Of a DNA stretch of 64,000 nucleotides, positions 22,373-36,099 are shown in pieces; the stretch's first letter is position 1, and each line of letters starts with the position of its first letter. The stretch comes from Rhizopus sp. PT2906 (Eukaryota; Mucoromycota; Mucoromycetes; Mucorales; Rhizopodaceae), in NCBI GenBank assembly GCA_025529335.1, contig JAMYHX010000135.1, positions 24,228 through 88,227 of the forward strand, read 5' to 3'. A model generated the notes under the pieces. It saw only the letters and a program-made list of their open reading frames with translations, searched no databases and was not told the DNA's origin. The position numbers were made by a program, and so were the translations under genes.

Positions 22373-24530
22373 TTATTCTTGACGGTGACGGTGATCATGG
22401 TCTAATAGACCTTCTTCTTCTTCATTTTCATGCTGAGGTGACCTAAATAAGGCTATAAAAAATCCTAAAATGAAAGTGACCAAAAATATCCATTGAGCAT
22501 AATAAAGTATCAGTCCAAATATAGGAGTATTGAGCGTGATACGATCTATGATGGTTGAAGTAACGGTAGGGGTACATATTTCTAGAATCCAATGATGAGT
22601 TATAAGCTCCTTGGCATTTCTAAATATATTACCTAGAGGTGCCCAGATATCACAAGGTACGATTTTATTGTTATATGAGCAATCTCTTCTTCCGCCTTCT
22701 GTATGATTACACTATCATAAAAGGTAAGTGATAAGAAGCAACAAAGAAATTGTGCGAAATGATCAGCATACATAAACCTGACTGCCGAAATGTGTGTAAC
22801 CAGGTGCTATGACTGATGTGATAGAGTATGTCAGTGCCAACAAACTAAATGTCAATAAGATGGCGACACAGAATAGCCCTTGAGGCGCAGTGGATCTTTT
22901 CTTAATTCTGTAAAGCGTCACCCAAAGAAATTTGACACCGATATAAGTCAAACCCATCATGGTGGACATATAAAAATGAATCATGATGGCTATCATGAGT
23001 ACATAATCGAGTGGGAATAGCTATTTTGTCTGTGTCATTGTTTTGATATGATGATAATTATAATAAAAATAATTACCTTTTGTAGCTCAATCATGATAAA
23101 ATCGATTGGGTTAAACAAATCCGTCTGTCCTATAATGTAACCACATTTTGGTCCACAAACAGAAAATGTGACCTTGTCAATACTAGATTAAAAGTTGGTG
23201 CATGAATAAATCATATAATATAGCAACTTTGGACCGCTCACATGGTAACAAATATTGACGCAACCATCAATATTGTAAATAGTAACATTATTACTCCAAT
23301 CAGCATCTATCATTACGTTACACTATGTAACTCGCATGGTTTCTGGTTCTTACTTGCCTCAAATGGCCTCATTATTTTTAATATCCTCTGTAGGAAGCCG
23401 TGTTCCTCTTGTTCAATCGCAGTTAATTGACGCAAAAGAATCCTAATATTATTGGATAAATTTGATCGATCTTTTTTGATTTCGATCCTTACCTTTCCTC
23501 ATCGTTCAAATTTTCTAATGCAGTGTAATCATGTGTACTCAGTGCTGCATTGGATCCGGCATATTTTTGCTCAATCATCTTTTGCTGCTCTCGGACCTTG
23601 ATCAATCTTTGATTCATCTCATCATGTCGCGCGTCAATTTTTCTTCTCGCTCTGATAAGTTTAAAGGGTACAAGTGATAAACCCGGTGCCTTTCAAAGGT
23701 GTGAGTCTTATCTTTTTGACTTTTATTAACTTACCGTATAAACAATGAAAATCAACATGCCGGGTATAAACAAACAGCCGACAACGAACCAAAATGCTTT
23801 GGCACCGTCTATGTAAATTTACATACATATGTGTTTTAATTACCCAATAAAATTTTCACACAGCTCTTAAACTTACTGCTTTCCATCAGTAGGTTCTTGA
23901 ACCATTCCAAATCAATATGCGGAGGTAAAATGGTGGGTTTTAAGAACAATCCAAACAAATATAGTAAGATGCCCATCATCCCAAAAAAGAAGCTGTATTT
24001 GAGTGCCTTTGCCCTTCTTCCACTTTCATAGTAAATATAAGAAAAAGGTATAATAAAGAAACTAAACACAAGTATCAATCCAAAGAATACTAAAAAGAAA
24101 GGAAAAAAATAGTTAAAAAAGGGAAGAGCCTTTACGCCCAATATATTTCTCTTCCTGTTTCTTTACCATAATACAACACTTGGACTGCTAATGTCATCCA
24201 ATAAATTGTATCTTCGTCCGCCCACGTCTTTTTCAATCCAGTATGTCGATCCACAGTATTGGATACTAAAAATATATCGAGAGGTACCAAGGCAACGGTA
24301 CCCATCGCGATACTCAGCATGGCCGCGGTAACCATAGTGACTGACAACTCAGAGTCTCGAAGACTCTGATAATATTTGGTAAATCCTATATTGAACACAA
24401 CTAAAGCCTAAAAGAGAAAAAAGACCGAGCGGGTTATGGACTGTTTATCATATGTATATATTATTAAAGTAATGGTTACAGTAAAAATTGCAGCATAAAT
24501 GCCCCATGCTATATAAACAGAAACAGGCAT
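22373..24530 (-). CDS. LMBRD1: LMBD1-type lysosomal membrane protein (probable cobalamin transporter family)
   Basis: A many-exon gene begins at the ATG at 24530 (first exon of 17 codons to 24480, second from 24407) and ends at the TAA at 22375-22373. It predicts about nine membrane segments and roughly 500-550 aa. Diagnostic stretches are ALVPLDIFLVSNTVD, the VLYY-FFGLILVFSF helix with IPFSYIYYE, a long cytoplasmic helix (RARRKIDARHDEMNQRLIK), and TAPQGLF near 22880, all matching the fungal probable lysosomal cobalamin transporter family. In animals LMBD1 works with ABCD4 to export cobalamin from the lysosome. Fungi generally lack cobalamin metabolism, so the substrate here is open. The stop of DOP1 lies only about 100 bases upstream on the same strand. 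Confidence 0.8.
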
Positions 24531-24631
24531 TCTTGTTGGTATGCGCAACTAGTAGAAAAGAAAAAAAACAAAAACTGACAGCTTAAAAAAAAAAAGCAGA
24601 ATGTCTATATCATGATGTCATTATTGCTTCA

Positions 24632-27600
24632 TCAAGTCTCAGTATTCGGCGAGTCTACATCCCCTTCAAGCATGTCATTCAGTAATAGACTTTCAATGAA
24701 CGGCAAGTCAGGTTTAGCCAGTGTGAAGGAGGCCTGGTATACGTAAAGTCCGATTTGCTCAATAAAGAAGGAAAGTTGATGAATTGAGCTAATGCTATGC
24801 ATGGTCAGCATCGGACGCCTTAGAGACCCAGATGATGGTGTTGTTGTTTCGTTTAGTGACAAACTAGAAAAGTCCTAATGTATGTATGAGTAAGACTATA
24901 TATATACAAGACACGCTCAGTTACCAAAGTAGTAGGCACGGCCACCATTTTTTCATTTAGTAGTTCCATGATCGGGGTGGGGCCGAGATCAGGACGCTTA
25001 ATGAGCGTTTCGACAATATCTCGGATAAAGATCCATTGATATCTTTTTTTTTGGTTAGTCTATCTTTTGTGTAAAGAGTTTAACTTACATTTGAAACGCG
25101 TCTAGCTCTAAAGTACACAGTAAATCCAAAAATTTACATCCCGCTAAAGCAATTTGGGCTTCTTCCGGTCTATTATCAAAGTCATTGTAAACAAGCGAAT
25201 TAAACAGCCTCATCTACAAACAAAAAAAAAAAGAAGTGAGGCCTAGAACACGTATGTTTTGCATGACGGATTACCAATTCTGTAATTAGTACCGGCCAAA
25301 AATTCATAAGATGTTTTTGAGAAAATCGAACAAGCATAATACGTAAACATAAATAAATCTCAATGTGCACCACTTCTCCGTGTTCTAATTTTAGCATTTC
25401 CACAATCTTTTCTTGGATGATTGGCAGCTGCGGTACATACTGATCGACAGTACCTGCAAACAATACAAATGAAAGACGTCGCAAATTGAGCGCTGCATTC
25501 AATGCCTCTTGGTCCTTGTTTGAGAAAAATGTTGTCGAAGGTGAGATCGTGATACGACCCATCAATTCAGTGAATCTTTCCTTTTCGATGGAAAATGCAG
25601 TTTGAATGATTGCCTTCCATTTTTTGGCAGTGGATACATTCATGTAAAAGAATCTGCTGTCGATGAATACTTCCCATATTTCCTTTCGCCATGTCTTGTA
25701 AGTGAATGGCATATATGCCATTTCACACAACTGGTTTAAGATGATGGCGCTTTTGCTATAAAATAACTCTAGGTTAAATGAACCATTCCTTGATGATATT
25801 TACCTTTTAGATTTCAAAGCAGGGACGATAACGTAGTAAACTAAGTTGCTCAGGAGTGAGTTTATCTTGTCACTGTCACCTACTAATTGACGAAGCCTGG
25901 GAATCACTCGATTCGCAAAGTATTGGTTGATTTGATTAATAAGACTGTCTTCTCTTGTCTTCCAGCTTGCTTTCTTTTCCATATCAGACACATTACTCGT
26001 CGACAAATTCTTCTCTTCAAATAGAGTAGATGAATCAGCTGTATGAACTGAGGATCCATCATCATTTGCGCTTTCGTCGTAAACTGTAGTTGGACGTCTC
26101 ATCCAAAGGCTCTGGTCAAGGGCTCTACCGGCGATCAAGATGCAGTAATCAATACAGCGCTGGTATAGATCCTGTGCATCCCGACGAATCCGTCTATCTT
26201 TCTCGTATCCCTCTGATAAGCTCAGTTCTTCCAATGCGACCGTTAGAAACCGCATTAAACCTGGCAATAAGGCCTTGAATGTGCTTGCTTGAGAGAGATA
26301 ATCCTTGGCAAATGAATGAATAATGGGCCACAAGATGACCACAGACTCTGGTTTTTTCATATATCCACAGTATATTTCTGCAAATCGAAGTAAAGACGTA
26401 TCTGTGCTATTTAAACAAGTTAGCCAAGGTTACGTATGGAATAACCCCATGATGTTTACAGCTTGCCCTGTCTAAGGATCTTTCTCTTTCTATTCTGATA
26501 TGTTCCTGGTGTTCGTTGTCGAATACTGTCGAGTAAAATGGAGACTATATGCTCTGATGTGCTTGAAGGTGTGCCTGATAAGACATCAAGCGGCAAATAA
26601 TTAAATTCTCTTTCGTCCATCTGCTGTTGTTCAAGTTCTAGAGCTAAAGGATTTTCAATGAAAAATATTTCTGTGAATGCCTCAACATAATCTACTGCCG
26701 AGTACTTGAATAGCCTTTCAAAAATCGCTTCTAGTCTACCCTTTACTTGATCTGCTGCATAAGAAAAGCTATGTAAAATAGCTTCTACTTTAGCGTGACC
26801 CAAGGATCGAATCGTTTTCTGTGACCATTCTGGTTTCCTGAACACTTTCCAAATATCGAGAAGGATATGCAAGATGACAGGTAATTGATACAAGACAACA
26901 TCTTTTGGCTATTTTGAAAATATTGTTTTAGATGGTTTTTTACTATCATGTTTCGTTACCTTTTCATATCTTTGGTTTTCATGGACAAACTGTGCAAAAC
27001 CAGATAAATTTGAATTTTCAGATAATCGAGGAATAGGCATAAGACAAGCACTGCTTGTAAACCAATCATCACCAATGCTCTTCTCTGTCAAACAAAACAT
27101 GATCATTTTTTCTAATCCTGCCAACAAGAGTAGAATATCCTTTTCTGCTCCCTCGGAAGAAATGCAAGCGGATGGCTTCTCATGAATCATGATGTTGATC
27201 ACATTACATCGCAGATAAACTTGATGACAGATGCAGATCAGGACAGGGACGATCATATGCTGGAATCCGTGTTTGATATAGGGCAAAACAGCCACCAAAA
27301 AGTCCATCCAGTGAGACAAAACAGCTCGGTTACTGGACATGGCAAGCGCATCGGTTACAGCCTTGACAAAGAGATCAGAGCAGGACTGGACGAGTAACAT
27401 GGCCTCGTTTGTTTCTGGTTCGGTCTTGTGCACTACCTCGCTTTCTACAGAAAGTCGTCGCTGGTGCTCCCTTGCATGGTATGCATTAGCAGCTGTGATG
27501 GCGAATGTAGCATGGAGTAAATGGAGTAGCTTTTGTTGCAAGTCAAGGTTCTCATTCATAATACAAAAGATGAGCTTATTTAAGCAACTAAGCTGGACTT

Positions 27601-30600
27601 TTTCGACAAGACTCATACTGATACGATCCAACTTGGAGACAAGCAGGTGTAAAAGATCCACAACGTGTAATTGGATACTGCGTACAGCATTTTGCATATT
27701 TGAATGCTTTTGACTTGGCTCGCTTTCCAAGTATGTTATACAAACAAGTATTAAAACATCCAGGAATGTAAGCGTAGATGTACTGGCGCTCATGTCGAAC
27801 AATGAAGATTGAACTGCGTTTGCTATTGCTCCTTCAGGGCTGACAAAATGGCTCTTGCAGTCTTTTAATGCGCCTTGACCACCAAATTGAAACAAGTGCG
27901 TCAGAGTGGTAAAGATGTAATCAACAATGTCTGTATCAAATGGCTTGGCGTATATAAAATAATGAATATCTGTCGTCATGATCTGCTGCTGGCTCTTTAG
28001 TGATTGGTTATTCCATTCTGCTTGGTACACTGTTGCTTGACGCATAATCTTTTTATCCAATAATGCCAAAATAAATGGCTCAAGGATACGCACGTAGCTC
28101 TTCAAATGAGCACGAACCCAACTTTCGCCTATCCTTTTTTTTATGGCACAGTCATCGAGTAAGTCTAGAACGAGCATCATCGGTCGTGAAAATGTTAAAC
28201 TGGCTTCAGGTATGCTTTCAGAGAGTTCCCAAAGGATACCAAATTTTTCAAAGTTTTCTATGTTATCTTGGGATATAAGATAATTGGAAACGATCGTTTC
28301 AACCTGATGGGGGAGCGAGACTTGGATGGCAAGCCAAATAAGCTCCACGGTTCGCATATGGAGTTGTTGTGTGGAAGGTGATAAAAATGTCCAAAGCTTA
28401 TCAATGACTTTTTTCACCTCTGGCATGTTTTTGAGTACGGATATATCAACAAGGCGTTCTCTTTTCACAAGTTGAACTAGGGTCGATAAACTGGTATCAA
28501 CTAGCCCGAACGCATGAACCTGCTGGCTACAGTTTAAAAGCGCTTTTGTAAGAGCAGTGCTAACCGTATGGCTCTCGTCTGTATATTTTGCCATATAGGT
28601 AATTGTTGTACATGCACTCAGCAACACTTGCTCTAGGCAATGCTCAATATGAGTCAGCCGCTTTCCTTCAGCGCCTACATCAATACCGCTCAAAGGATCT
28701 TCTGGAAGTGTTATGTAACTATTGATAAGCTCGACCAAAAACTTGACGAGGTTGTCGATCACTTCTTTTACCAAGTCTGAACCGCGTAATGGCTCGAAAT
28801 CGGGCCGTTTTTGAATTTGAAACTGTATTAGTTTTGTTGTATGTTGAATTGATAAGTCTCCGTCGTCTTCATCAGGAACATTCTTTGTCTCGTTATCTTC
28901 ATGATTGTCTGTCTGATGTTGTTGTTGCTGCTGCTGCTGCTGTTGTTGTTGTTGTTGCTGTTGCTGTTGTTGGTCTTGGTATCCGTAATATTCTCGTGCA
29001 TAATCAATTACATTCGTTTCACCCTGTTTAAATCGTCTTTTGTGATTGTGTGTCTGCTGTTGTTTGAGAAATACAAATTCTGGTATTTGCTCCAATATGA
29101 TCAAAACAAGCGAAAGACACTCGTTTACTTGTGCTAGTATATCGATAAATTCAGCACTTTTCAAGGATTCCTGAAGTTTCTTTGTCAACACTGCTAATAG
29201 TAAAGGAAAATGAACTTGTTTGATTTCCTCATCTGTCAGCTTGAATGTTTTAAAAGCAAATTCTGCTAGCTGCAAATTTTCCAATGAATGACGCTGCCTA
29301 TTTGAAGGAAAATTCGTATCTAAGCATTCAAATAATTTCATGTAGATCAAGTAAGGCTCCATCATATCCATCCACATGTTGGCTGATTGAATCACTTCAT
29401 GATTAGATTGTAGTTTTTGTAAACTGATTAATGAGTCCATAAATATGTTATTTACAATAGGCTGTCCAATTTCTGACTTGTCCATTAAAGAAATAAGCAT
29501 TTTGTAGGGCCTTTGTAGATCGACTTCATCCTGATGCAGCATTCCGCGTATTGCCTGTATAGCTGCCTTTTCTGCAAACGTACTAAAGTAAACAAGTTGG
29601 GCCTGTGTTGATCCTTCTGATCCTAATAGCCAAGCATACAATCGTCTGTTGAGTGACATGTCTTTTCTTAACACAATACCCAGTGCAGATTTCATGAGAA
29701 TGACCAAATCCTCATGAGGTATCATACGGTGCTTCAATACAAAGTTTTGTACAAGTAGTTCTAATAATCCTCTTTGTACCAGTAGCTGCTGATCCTGAAG
29801 TGTGGCTGCAAACGCACGGATCATCAAACTGACATTTTCTTTTCCGCCTATGACGAGAGCTACATCTTCTCGGTTGATGATTTTGGGTAATTTGCGTAAT
29901 AGATAGTTGAGGGCTGGTGGACGAAGTCCAGGGTTGCTGATCATGACGAGCCACATACATGAATAAAAATAGGGTAACTCCACTGTCTCTGACAACCTTT
30001 CCATCATGGCTACAACCTATATAAATGTAGCTTAATTATGCATATTCACACATCACGTCACTTGAATGATTTACTTTATCGAAATACTCGCTTCCTTCCT
30101 CTTCCAAAGCAGGCAATAACGCAATGATAAATCCACGAAGAGCAGATCGCAGTTGTCCATTTAACGGGAAATAATAAGTCTCAAAGATGGATAAAAGTTG
30201 TGGCTAAGCATAATGACTTAGTCTTTCTCTTTGTTAGAGTTACTGCTACTACTACCTTCACATGTGTTGCTGCAAATTGTACAAAGGGGAATAGCCCAGT
30301 TGACCACAGTGCCAAGTCTTCTACTAACTGGTTTGGCTATATGTAATAAGGTAAGGGCGAGGATAGATCATGACATAGAGTAATAATAACAAACCCCAAT
30401 TGTTTTCAGAATGAATGCATATACTTCCAAGGTTTTTTGATGTACGCCAGCGGGAAATCCTGGGTTTAAACATTGGGCTAATCTCTTGGCAACCAGTTGT
30501 TTACGTGGGATAATCGGAAACTGAGGATAAGCTTGAAAGGACTGTTGAATAAAGAAATAAGTCATGATGTATTGCTGCACTTATGTCTGTTTACTTTTAA

Positions 30601-30809
30601 TAGTCTACCGAGAAAGGAAATAATATCTGCCCACTCATATACTGCGTCAAACGATTGTAGGTTCTTTTCTATAAGCTGAACATATTTACGAAATCTTGGG
30701 TCGTTTTGGTAACCTATAAGAATTGCGTGATTGGTATAATCGAGCAAGTTAAAAAGCTTTCAACTTTACTTTGCTCTTTCGATGACTGACCTACAAAAGA
30801 TTGAAGCAT
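24632..30809 (-). CDS. DOP1: DOP1 (Dopey) endosomal/Golgi trafficking protein
   Basis: A large multi-exon gene of about 1,900 aa. The first exon starts at 30809 and joins, through an intron ending CTTATAG near 30711, to DPRFRKYVQLIEKN, SFDAVYEWADIISFL, IIPRKQLVAKRLAQCLNP and GVHQKTLEVYAFIL, the unmistakable Dopey N-terminal domain. It continues with FETYYFPL and LLPALEEEGSEYF, and one very long exon (30007-26909) of helical repeats. Yeast Dop1 binds the flippase Neo1 and Mon2 and helps recycle proteins between endosomes and Golgi. A 19-residue polyglutamine tract interrupts the middle (28918-28974). The C-terminal exons (26893-26456, 26360-25800, 25730-25200, down to 24632) keep the leucine-rich C-terminal region. 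No Neo1 or Mon2 gene is in the window. Confidence 0.88.
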
Positions 30810-31509
30810 AAGCTCACTATTATACACTGTTTAACTTTATAGGCGTATATTACTTTTAACAGATATATCCATATTCACTTTTACAAGAGCTGATCAATTA
30901 CTGTACTCATGAACAAGAAAAAAGGGGAAAGAGAAGACAAGAGACGTGCATGCAGAAATCCCATTTATGTATAGAAACTCCGAACGATGGCTCCTAACGC
31001 TGATATATGTCAGAAAAAGATGGTAATATAGCTGTGGCATAACGACTCTGCCTCATAGACATCATAAACACTTTGTTATTGTGTATATAAATTCTTTTAG
31101 GCTTTGAAAATAAATGAGTAAGCCTATTCTATTACTATTATTTCAGAGAAAATGTAGTCAAAGAGGACTATCACTTACTAAAGATATCAAGTGATATATA
31201 AGGACGCTACGTGTTCTTTTTCTATTGAATAAACACGACTTCATTCAATGACAGATGGTTTTTTTTTTCAGAGCAGTTGCCTTCATATCCATTTTTCAGT
31301 AGCTTAAAAGTCAAACCTTGAGCCAAGCATGAAACGCGAGACAAAGCTAAATATCAAATACAAGGTCAGCAGAGAGAGTTGTTTCTGAAGATGTAAGGGA
31401 TTAAGAGGTACTATCAAGAGGGTTCGTACGAGTAAAAGCTTATGTGACGTATCGAACCTCTTCTTTTGTTTGTTTACGTTTGGTAGGAAATACAACCTCC
31501 GTTAAGTGA
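30810..31509. other. Promoter side of DOP1 and unassigned sequence
   Basis: I see no gene in these 700 bases. The part next to 30810 should hold the DOP1 promoter. A T run near 31260 and a weak minus-strand frame at 31304-31495 have no recognisable features. Confidence 0.4.
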
Positions 31510-32020
31510 TTATATTCGCTACGAACTTACTATTTTTTTTTTTTCCCTCGTCTTTTTCTTTACTAGAATTTTTCAAACCATTCATGTTATGGCCGAACAT
31601 TAACGTAAATGGCGACGTTTTGGTACATCCATTTACTTTACCCTTTAAGAAGAGTTGAGTAGACGGTGCATATAAATCCCATTCAGCTTTAGCACCTCTC
31701 GATTTGCTTGACAGCATTTATGACAGACTGTATCTGACGTTCAATTACCCCATTGATTCTTGGATGGTAACTAAATATAAGTCTATGATCATAACCAGCA
31801 TTTCAGCTGGTATTTATATAGGCTCATTCATAAACTTACCTCCAATTTATTGGTGGCCCAAAGGAACTTACGCTACTGTGAGGACCGAGTGGAAGAAAGA
31901 ATGCATCCCGTAATAGTTCTTGTATGTTCCTTAAAGTCGCTCCCTCTGATTCTTGTACAAGGGCAACTGATACCAAAAATAGTATCAGTTGCCATTGAAC
32001 ACTATATTCATGCATATGCA
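31510..32020 (-). pseudogene. Ty3/gypsy integrase fragment (decayed)
   Basis: The minus strand encodes, in shifted frames, pieces of a retroviral-type integrase core: an SSFGPP-like segment, then FMNEPI, YHPRINGVIERQ and, after a frameshift near 31690, WDLYAPSTQLFLKGKVN followed by TSPFTLMFG. The order and wording match the C-terminal half of the integrase core and its following segment in Ty3/gypsy polyproteins. In-frame stops and at least one frameshift make it non-functional. It lies directly outside the left arm of the inverted duplication. Confidence 0.65.
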
Positions 32021-32054
32021 AGCTTCAATGATTTGTTGTATATTAGTTATTATT

Positions 32055-33375
32055 TATAATTTATCAATTAGTATAAATATCCCAAAGTATTTTTGAAATA
32101 AACGACATCTTATCTTCAGATCACAATAATTTCTCTTATTTTATCTTAAGCAATAATTGCTTAAATAACTTCTTTATTTTATATTTTTACTTTATCTCTC
32201 GAGACTTAGCATTATATTGCTCAATAATTGATCTTATATTAAGATCTGGTGATCACTATAACACCAAATTCTATTCAAAAGCCTTATATCGGCACCTTTC
32301 GCTTAGTACACCCAGTAACACGGCTGATAATCAACTAATCCTTTGTGACGATTGATCCGATATTGCCAAGGTGTCATACTGATAAAATACTAACCTTTCA
32401 ATCCGTGAGCTTATTATAGCTTTTATTTCACTTGTTAATATCAATAAAAAATACTCGGTATCAATATTTGTAAAATAGTCGGCCTATTTTTAAAAATGCG
32501 TGCCCTTCAAGCACACACATTTGCTTTATTTAAATTACCAAACAATTGATTCTCCTGTATAGTCGAAGAAGCCACCGTTATCCTTTGAAGTAGCGCTTTC
32601 AAGCTTAGACAGCATTCCCTTAATAGATACATCTGGCGTAATTTGAGCATTAGGACCACCCATATCTGTTTGTACCCAGCCAGGATGAGCAGAATATACA
32701 ATAAAGCCCTCTTCAGCGAGCTGAAGTGATTGTAGCTTGGTAACCATATTCAAGGCAGCCTTAGAAATCCTATAGGCAGCTGCTTCTTGAATATCTGCGC
32801 CTCCGATAGAACCGAGAATAGATGAAATGTTCACAATCTTCTTGGTATGTTCTTTACCACGTTTACGAAGCAAAGGCAGGAAGATATTTGTAGTCTCGAC
32901 AACACCAGCGACGTTGGTTTCAAATGTTTTCATTAGTTCATCCTTGTTCCTATTACAAAGTTAATAGCAAAGTATACCACAAGTAAATTTACTACTTACA
33001 CCTCTTCGATGATTTTTCTGGATAAGGCAATACCTGCATTGTTGATCAAGACGTCAACACCATTAGGAGCATGCTTGGAAATCTCATCAACAGCGCTCTG
33101 TTTGTATTACAATATTTAAGACATTTGTCTATGCCCACTTTTTTCGCGTCTTACCTTTAAAGATTGTTCATTTGTTGTATCGAGTTTGATAGAATAGACC
33201 TTTTTATTGTCAACCAACTTCTTTAGTTCTTCTGCTTGATCAGGGTTACGAGCACAGGCAAATACTGTGGTGCCCTTTGCGGAGAGCTGCTTTATAAATT
33301 CAAGACCAAGACCTCGGGAAGCTCCAGTGACAACGTAGACAGACATTTAAGAATGAATAAAAGACTGATCTATAC
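32055..33375 (-). repeat. Left arm of a large inverted duplication
   Basis: This arm carries the minus-strand dehydrogenase gene and about 480 bases of its downstream flank. It is nearly identical, in opposite orientation, to 36100-37430. Matching landmarks include the ggtgatcactataacacc block at 32250 against its complement at 37209. Similarity fades about 25-30 bases upstream of the gene start and around 32055 at the outer end. Confidence 0.85.
32535..33346 (-). CDS. Short-chain dehydrogenase/reductase, copy 1
   Basis: Three exons are inferred: 33346-33155, 33097-33000 and 32949-32535 (234 aa). The Rossmann fold is complete: TGASRGLGLEF for the NAD(P) phosphate loop, the conserved LINNAG structural motif, a catalytic Ser in NISSILGS, and the YRISK catalytic Tyr-Lys pair, then PGWVQTDMGG. 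Length and motif spacing fit classical SDRs of the CsgA/carbonyl-reductase-like group; an Arg after the second strand (ARNPDQ) suggests NADPH preference. The substrate cannot be inferred. It is the mirror copy of the gene at 36128-36938, from which it differs at about a dozen residues. Confidence 0.88.
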
Positions 33376-36099
33376 AAAAATAAAATAGGCGTATTTATAT
33401 ATAATCGGAGACATAAACCACGCCAACTGCATGATAAAGGACGCGTACATCCATTTCCTTAATAGTTGCTACGGACATTTAATGCTAATGGGTGTACTTG
33501 CTTGATATCTTTTCAAAAGATGATAAACTATTTGTAGGAATAAATGTCGCGCTTATTCGGTGTTTTCATATACAAATAGTATTATAAAATCTGCATATAT
33601 ACAATATTCTGAATAGCAGAAAGCGTCACGGTCTTTTTCGGACTTTTTTCTGCCGAGAGGCATTGTGTTGTAGATGTGGGATATTTTGTAATCAGACCTA
33701 TCGGCATTTTATGCTTAATTTTTCCATTTAAACGAATCTGTTGATTTCCAGAATCAGGTGATATGCTCATTAAGCGATATCTCTAATGAACTGTTATTTT
33801 GGAAAGGGTGTTACTAGGAACATGTAAGTATATTTCCCTATTAGGCGGGACATGCAAACGTGAAACAGTGTATCTAGTTCTGGTCTCTACATGCTTGAGC
33901 TTTACAACGTTATGTGTACCTAGTAATTCCTCTCTGGAAAAAGGATCTTCGAAAGCAATGAGGCGTTGTTGCCGTGAAAAATCCAAGGTAAGTTTCTTTT
34001 TTATAAACTTATTCAGCAAGGCGATGATTGTGTGTTCAAGGATTTCTATGCACTCTCTTTATATGATGCTCAACACGTGTTCTGGACTGACAACGGTCGT
34101 TTGTTTCACCACTCAACTGGAGGCTTTCAAGCAGCCAAAAGGATAGTTGTGGGACATTCGATTGGAGTCTTTACAGGAGGCTAGTAGTTAATTGGGAGCT
34201 AGTTATCTGAGATCACAGCTGTGAAAGATTGTTGATGACGCTTTCTGTTGTCTGGCTGGCGCAAAGGAGTACACAAGCTAGCTAACAATTGACAAGGCTC
34301 AGCTAATGCATACCCCAACGGTACGTCTGCTACTGCGAGTCTTTGCAGGTTACTCTGGTATTTAATCTTTGTTTTACGAAATAAGATGTAGCACTATGAG
34401 TGAGTAGTACAATTTTATTGATTTGGTAGAAAATATTCAAACGTTGTCAGGTAAAGAGAGACTATGTAGATGTTACAGTCAAATGCTCTACTTGAAATGT
34501 AAATCCAATTCTCTTATTTTTTAAAAGCAAAATAGACAACATGTTATGAGCAACAATTATAGATAACTTCAATACATTAATATAAACTGTATGATTACTG
34601 ATATAAACCTCATAGAATGGTAGGGCATAAACAAAAGTATTATTAAAAGCACATTTTATCATTTTGAGCTGTAGCGTTCACGTATAAATCGAATTGTATA
34701 ATATATTTTTCACTTGAACAGCCTTCTGTTTCCCTTTCAAAAGAGCATTTTGCAACTTGGGGTATTGCCTTTTTTTGATTTTGCAATGCCTCTAGTATTA
34801 CCCTAAAGTAAAGCTTGGAAAGCAACTGCTAGTTGCCATTAATAAACTGATCTTGGCGGGCATCGAAGGTCCCGTCGTTGTTGACATGTATGCTGAAGGT
34901 AAAGCAAACAATTTAAAGTTTGCACATTTACTAGATATTTTGTTAAAGGAGCGTAAGCCAGAGTATAATTGATGGGCCATTTATTGAATGTAGTGTGTAG
35001 AGTGAGACATTCCTATGATCTTAATTTCTCTAAGAACAGAAATAGTAACATTCTCTCTGGCATACTCAGGGTCAAAAATATCGTATCTGTGTATTGAAAT
35101 TCAGCTGTTTGGCCAAATAAAAGTATGCCCTCTGGAACCCCTCCCAAGCTGTGATCTCAAGAAAAAGACACCAGAGGGTGTCAAAAAGCATGATGTCTTT
35201 TGATTTCACTATAAACTATGGAAAGGACCAAATTAGAAGAACTGTTTGGAGCTGGCTCAAAAAAAAAAATATCTTGCAAAGGCTTTTCAACTGTTGAAGG
35301 CATTCCTTCTCTTTTCTATCACTCAACCGAAAAGTGAATTTTCAATTTTATCTCATAATATCTTATTTACCTCTGGTATCATTGAAGCATTTCTATCTGG
35401 ACATCATCTTCCCATATTTGCGTATTTGTATACAAAGAATTGCAATAATAAACCGTAAAAATTTGTTGTCTTTTTTATCACAGATGGACCTGTTTTCGAA
35501 AATAAAAGCTTCTTCAGAACATTTATCTACTACTACGCTTGTAAAAATGTCCAGCAAATCCTTCAAAATAACTTAGCATCAAGCTATTGGAAGTTTCGCT
35601 TATTTGTTTCGTCAATGTCTCCATTTCTAGGAACTTATGCGTTTTACTTTTGACAACAAACCAAAGTTGCTAAATTGGGTTGCGCTTAGGAGAATATGAA
35701 GGTAAATAAGTACAATGGTCAACTAGTCTTCCCATATTTCTCAGATACTTTTAAGGTTTCTAGTATGAAACACTCCCACGGCACTCGGTAAGGGAAACCC
35801 CGGATGGAAAAACTAAATCCGACAGCTCTGATGAGAACTGTCATTTTTAAAGAAACAAAAGCAGCATATCTGCGGCTAATATTCAAGTTAAAGAGTAGAA
35901 AATAACCAATCGTAACGGTAAAGAACCTTCGACGAATCGCTATTAAAACGGTTACTAAGCGGGGAACATCTACCAGTATTAGTAATCCGTCGCGATTTTT
36001 AAAGTAACCTTCGTAATGGGATATTCTCACATTCATTATTCAGTTGCCGCGATTTATGTTTCCGATTGTATATAATACGTCTAATCCACATTCTATTGC
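33376..36099. other. Spacer between the inverted SDR copies
   Basis: A 2.7 kb spacer separates the two mirror-image arms. It contains several short peptides of protein-like composition broken by stops (see the relic at 34808-34972) and no intact gene. The frames at 33783-34019 (-), 33799-34146 (+), 35334-35576 (+) and 35719-36036 (-) have no motif I can name; decayed transposon sequence is the likeliest content. Confidence 0.35.
34808..34972 (+). pseudogene. Unidentified coding relic
   Basis: A 54-codon open stretch without a start encodes a well-balanced peptide (VKLGKQLLVAINKLIL, then EGPVVVDMYAEGKANNLKF, ending KERKPEYN and TGA). Its composition looks like real protein rather than chance translation, but no upstream exon joins to it. 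I do not recognise the family. It may be the last exon of a gene whose remainder was lost in the rearrangement around it. Confidence 0.3.
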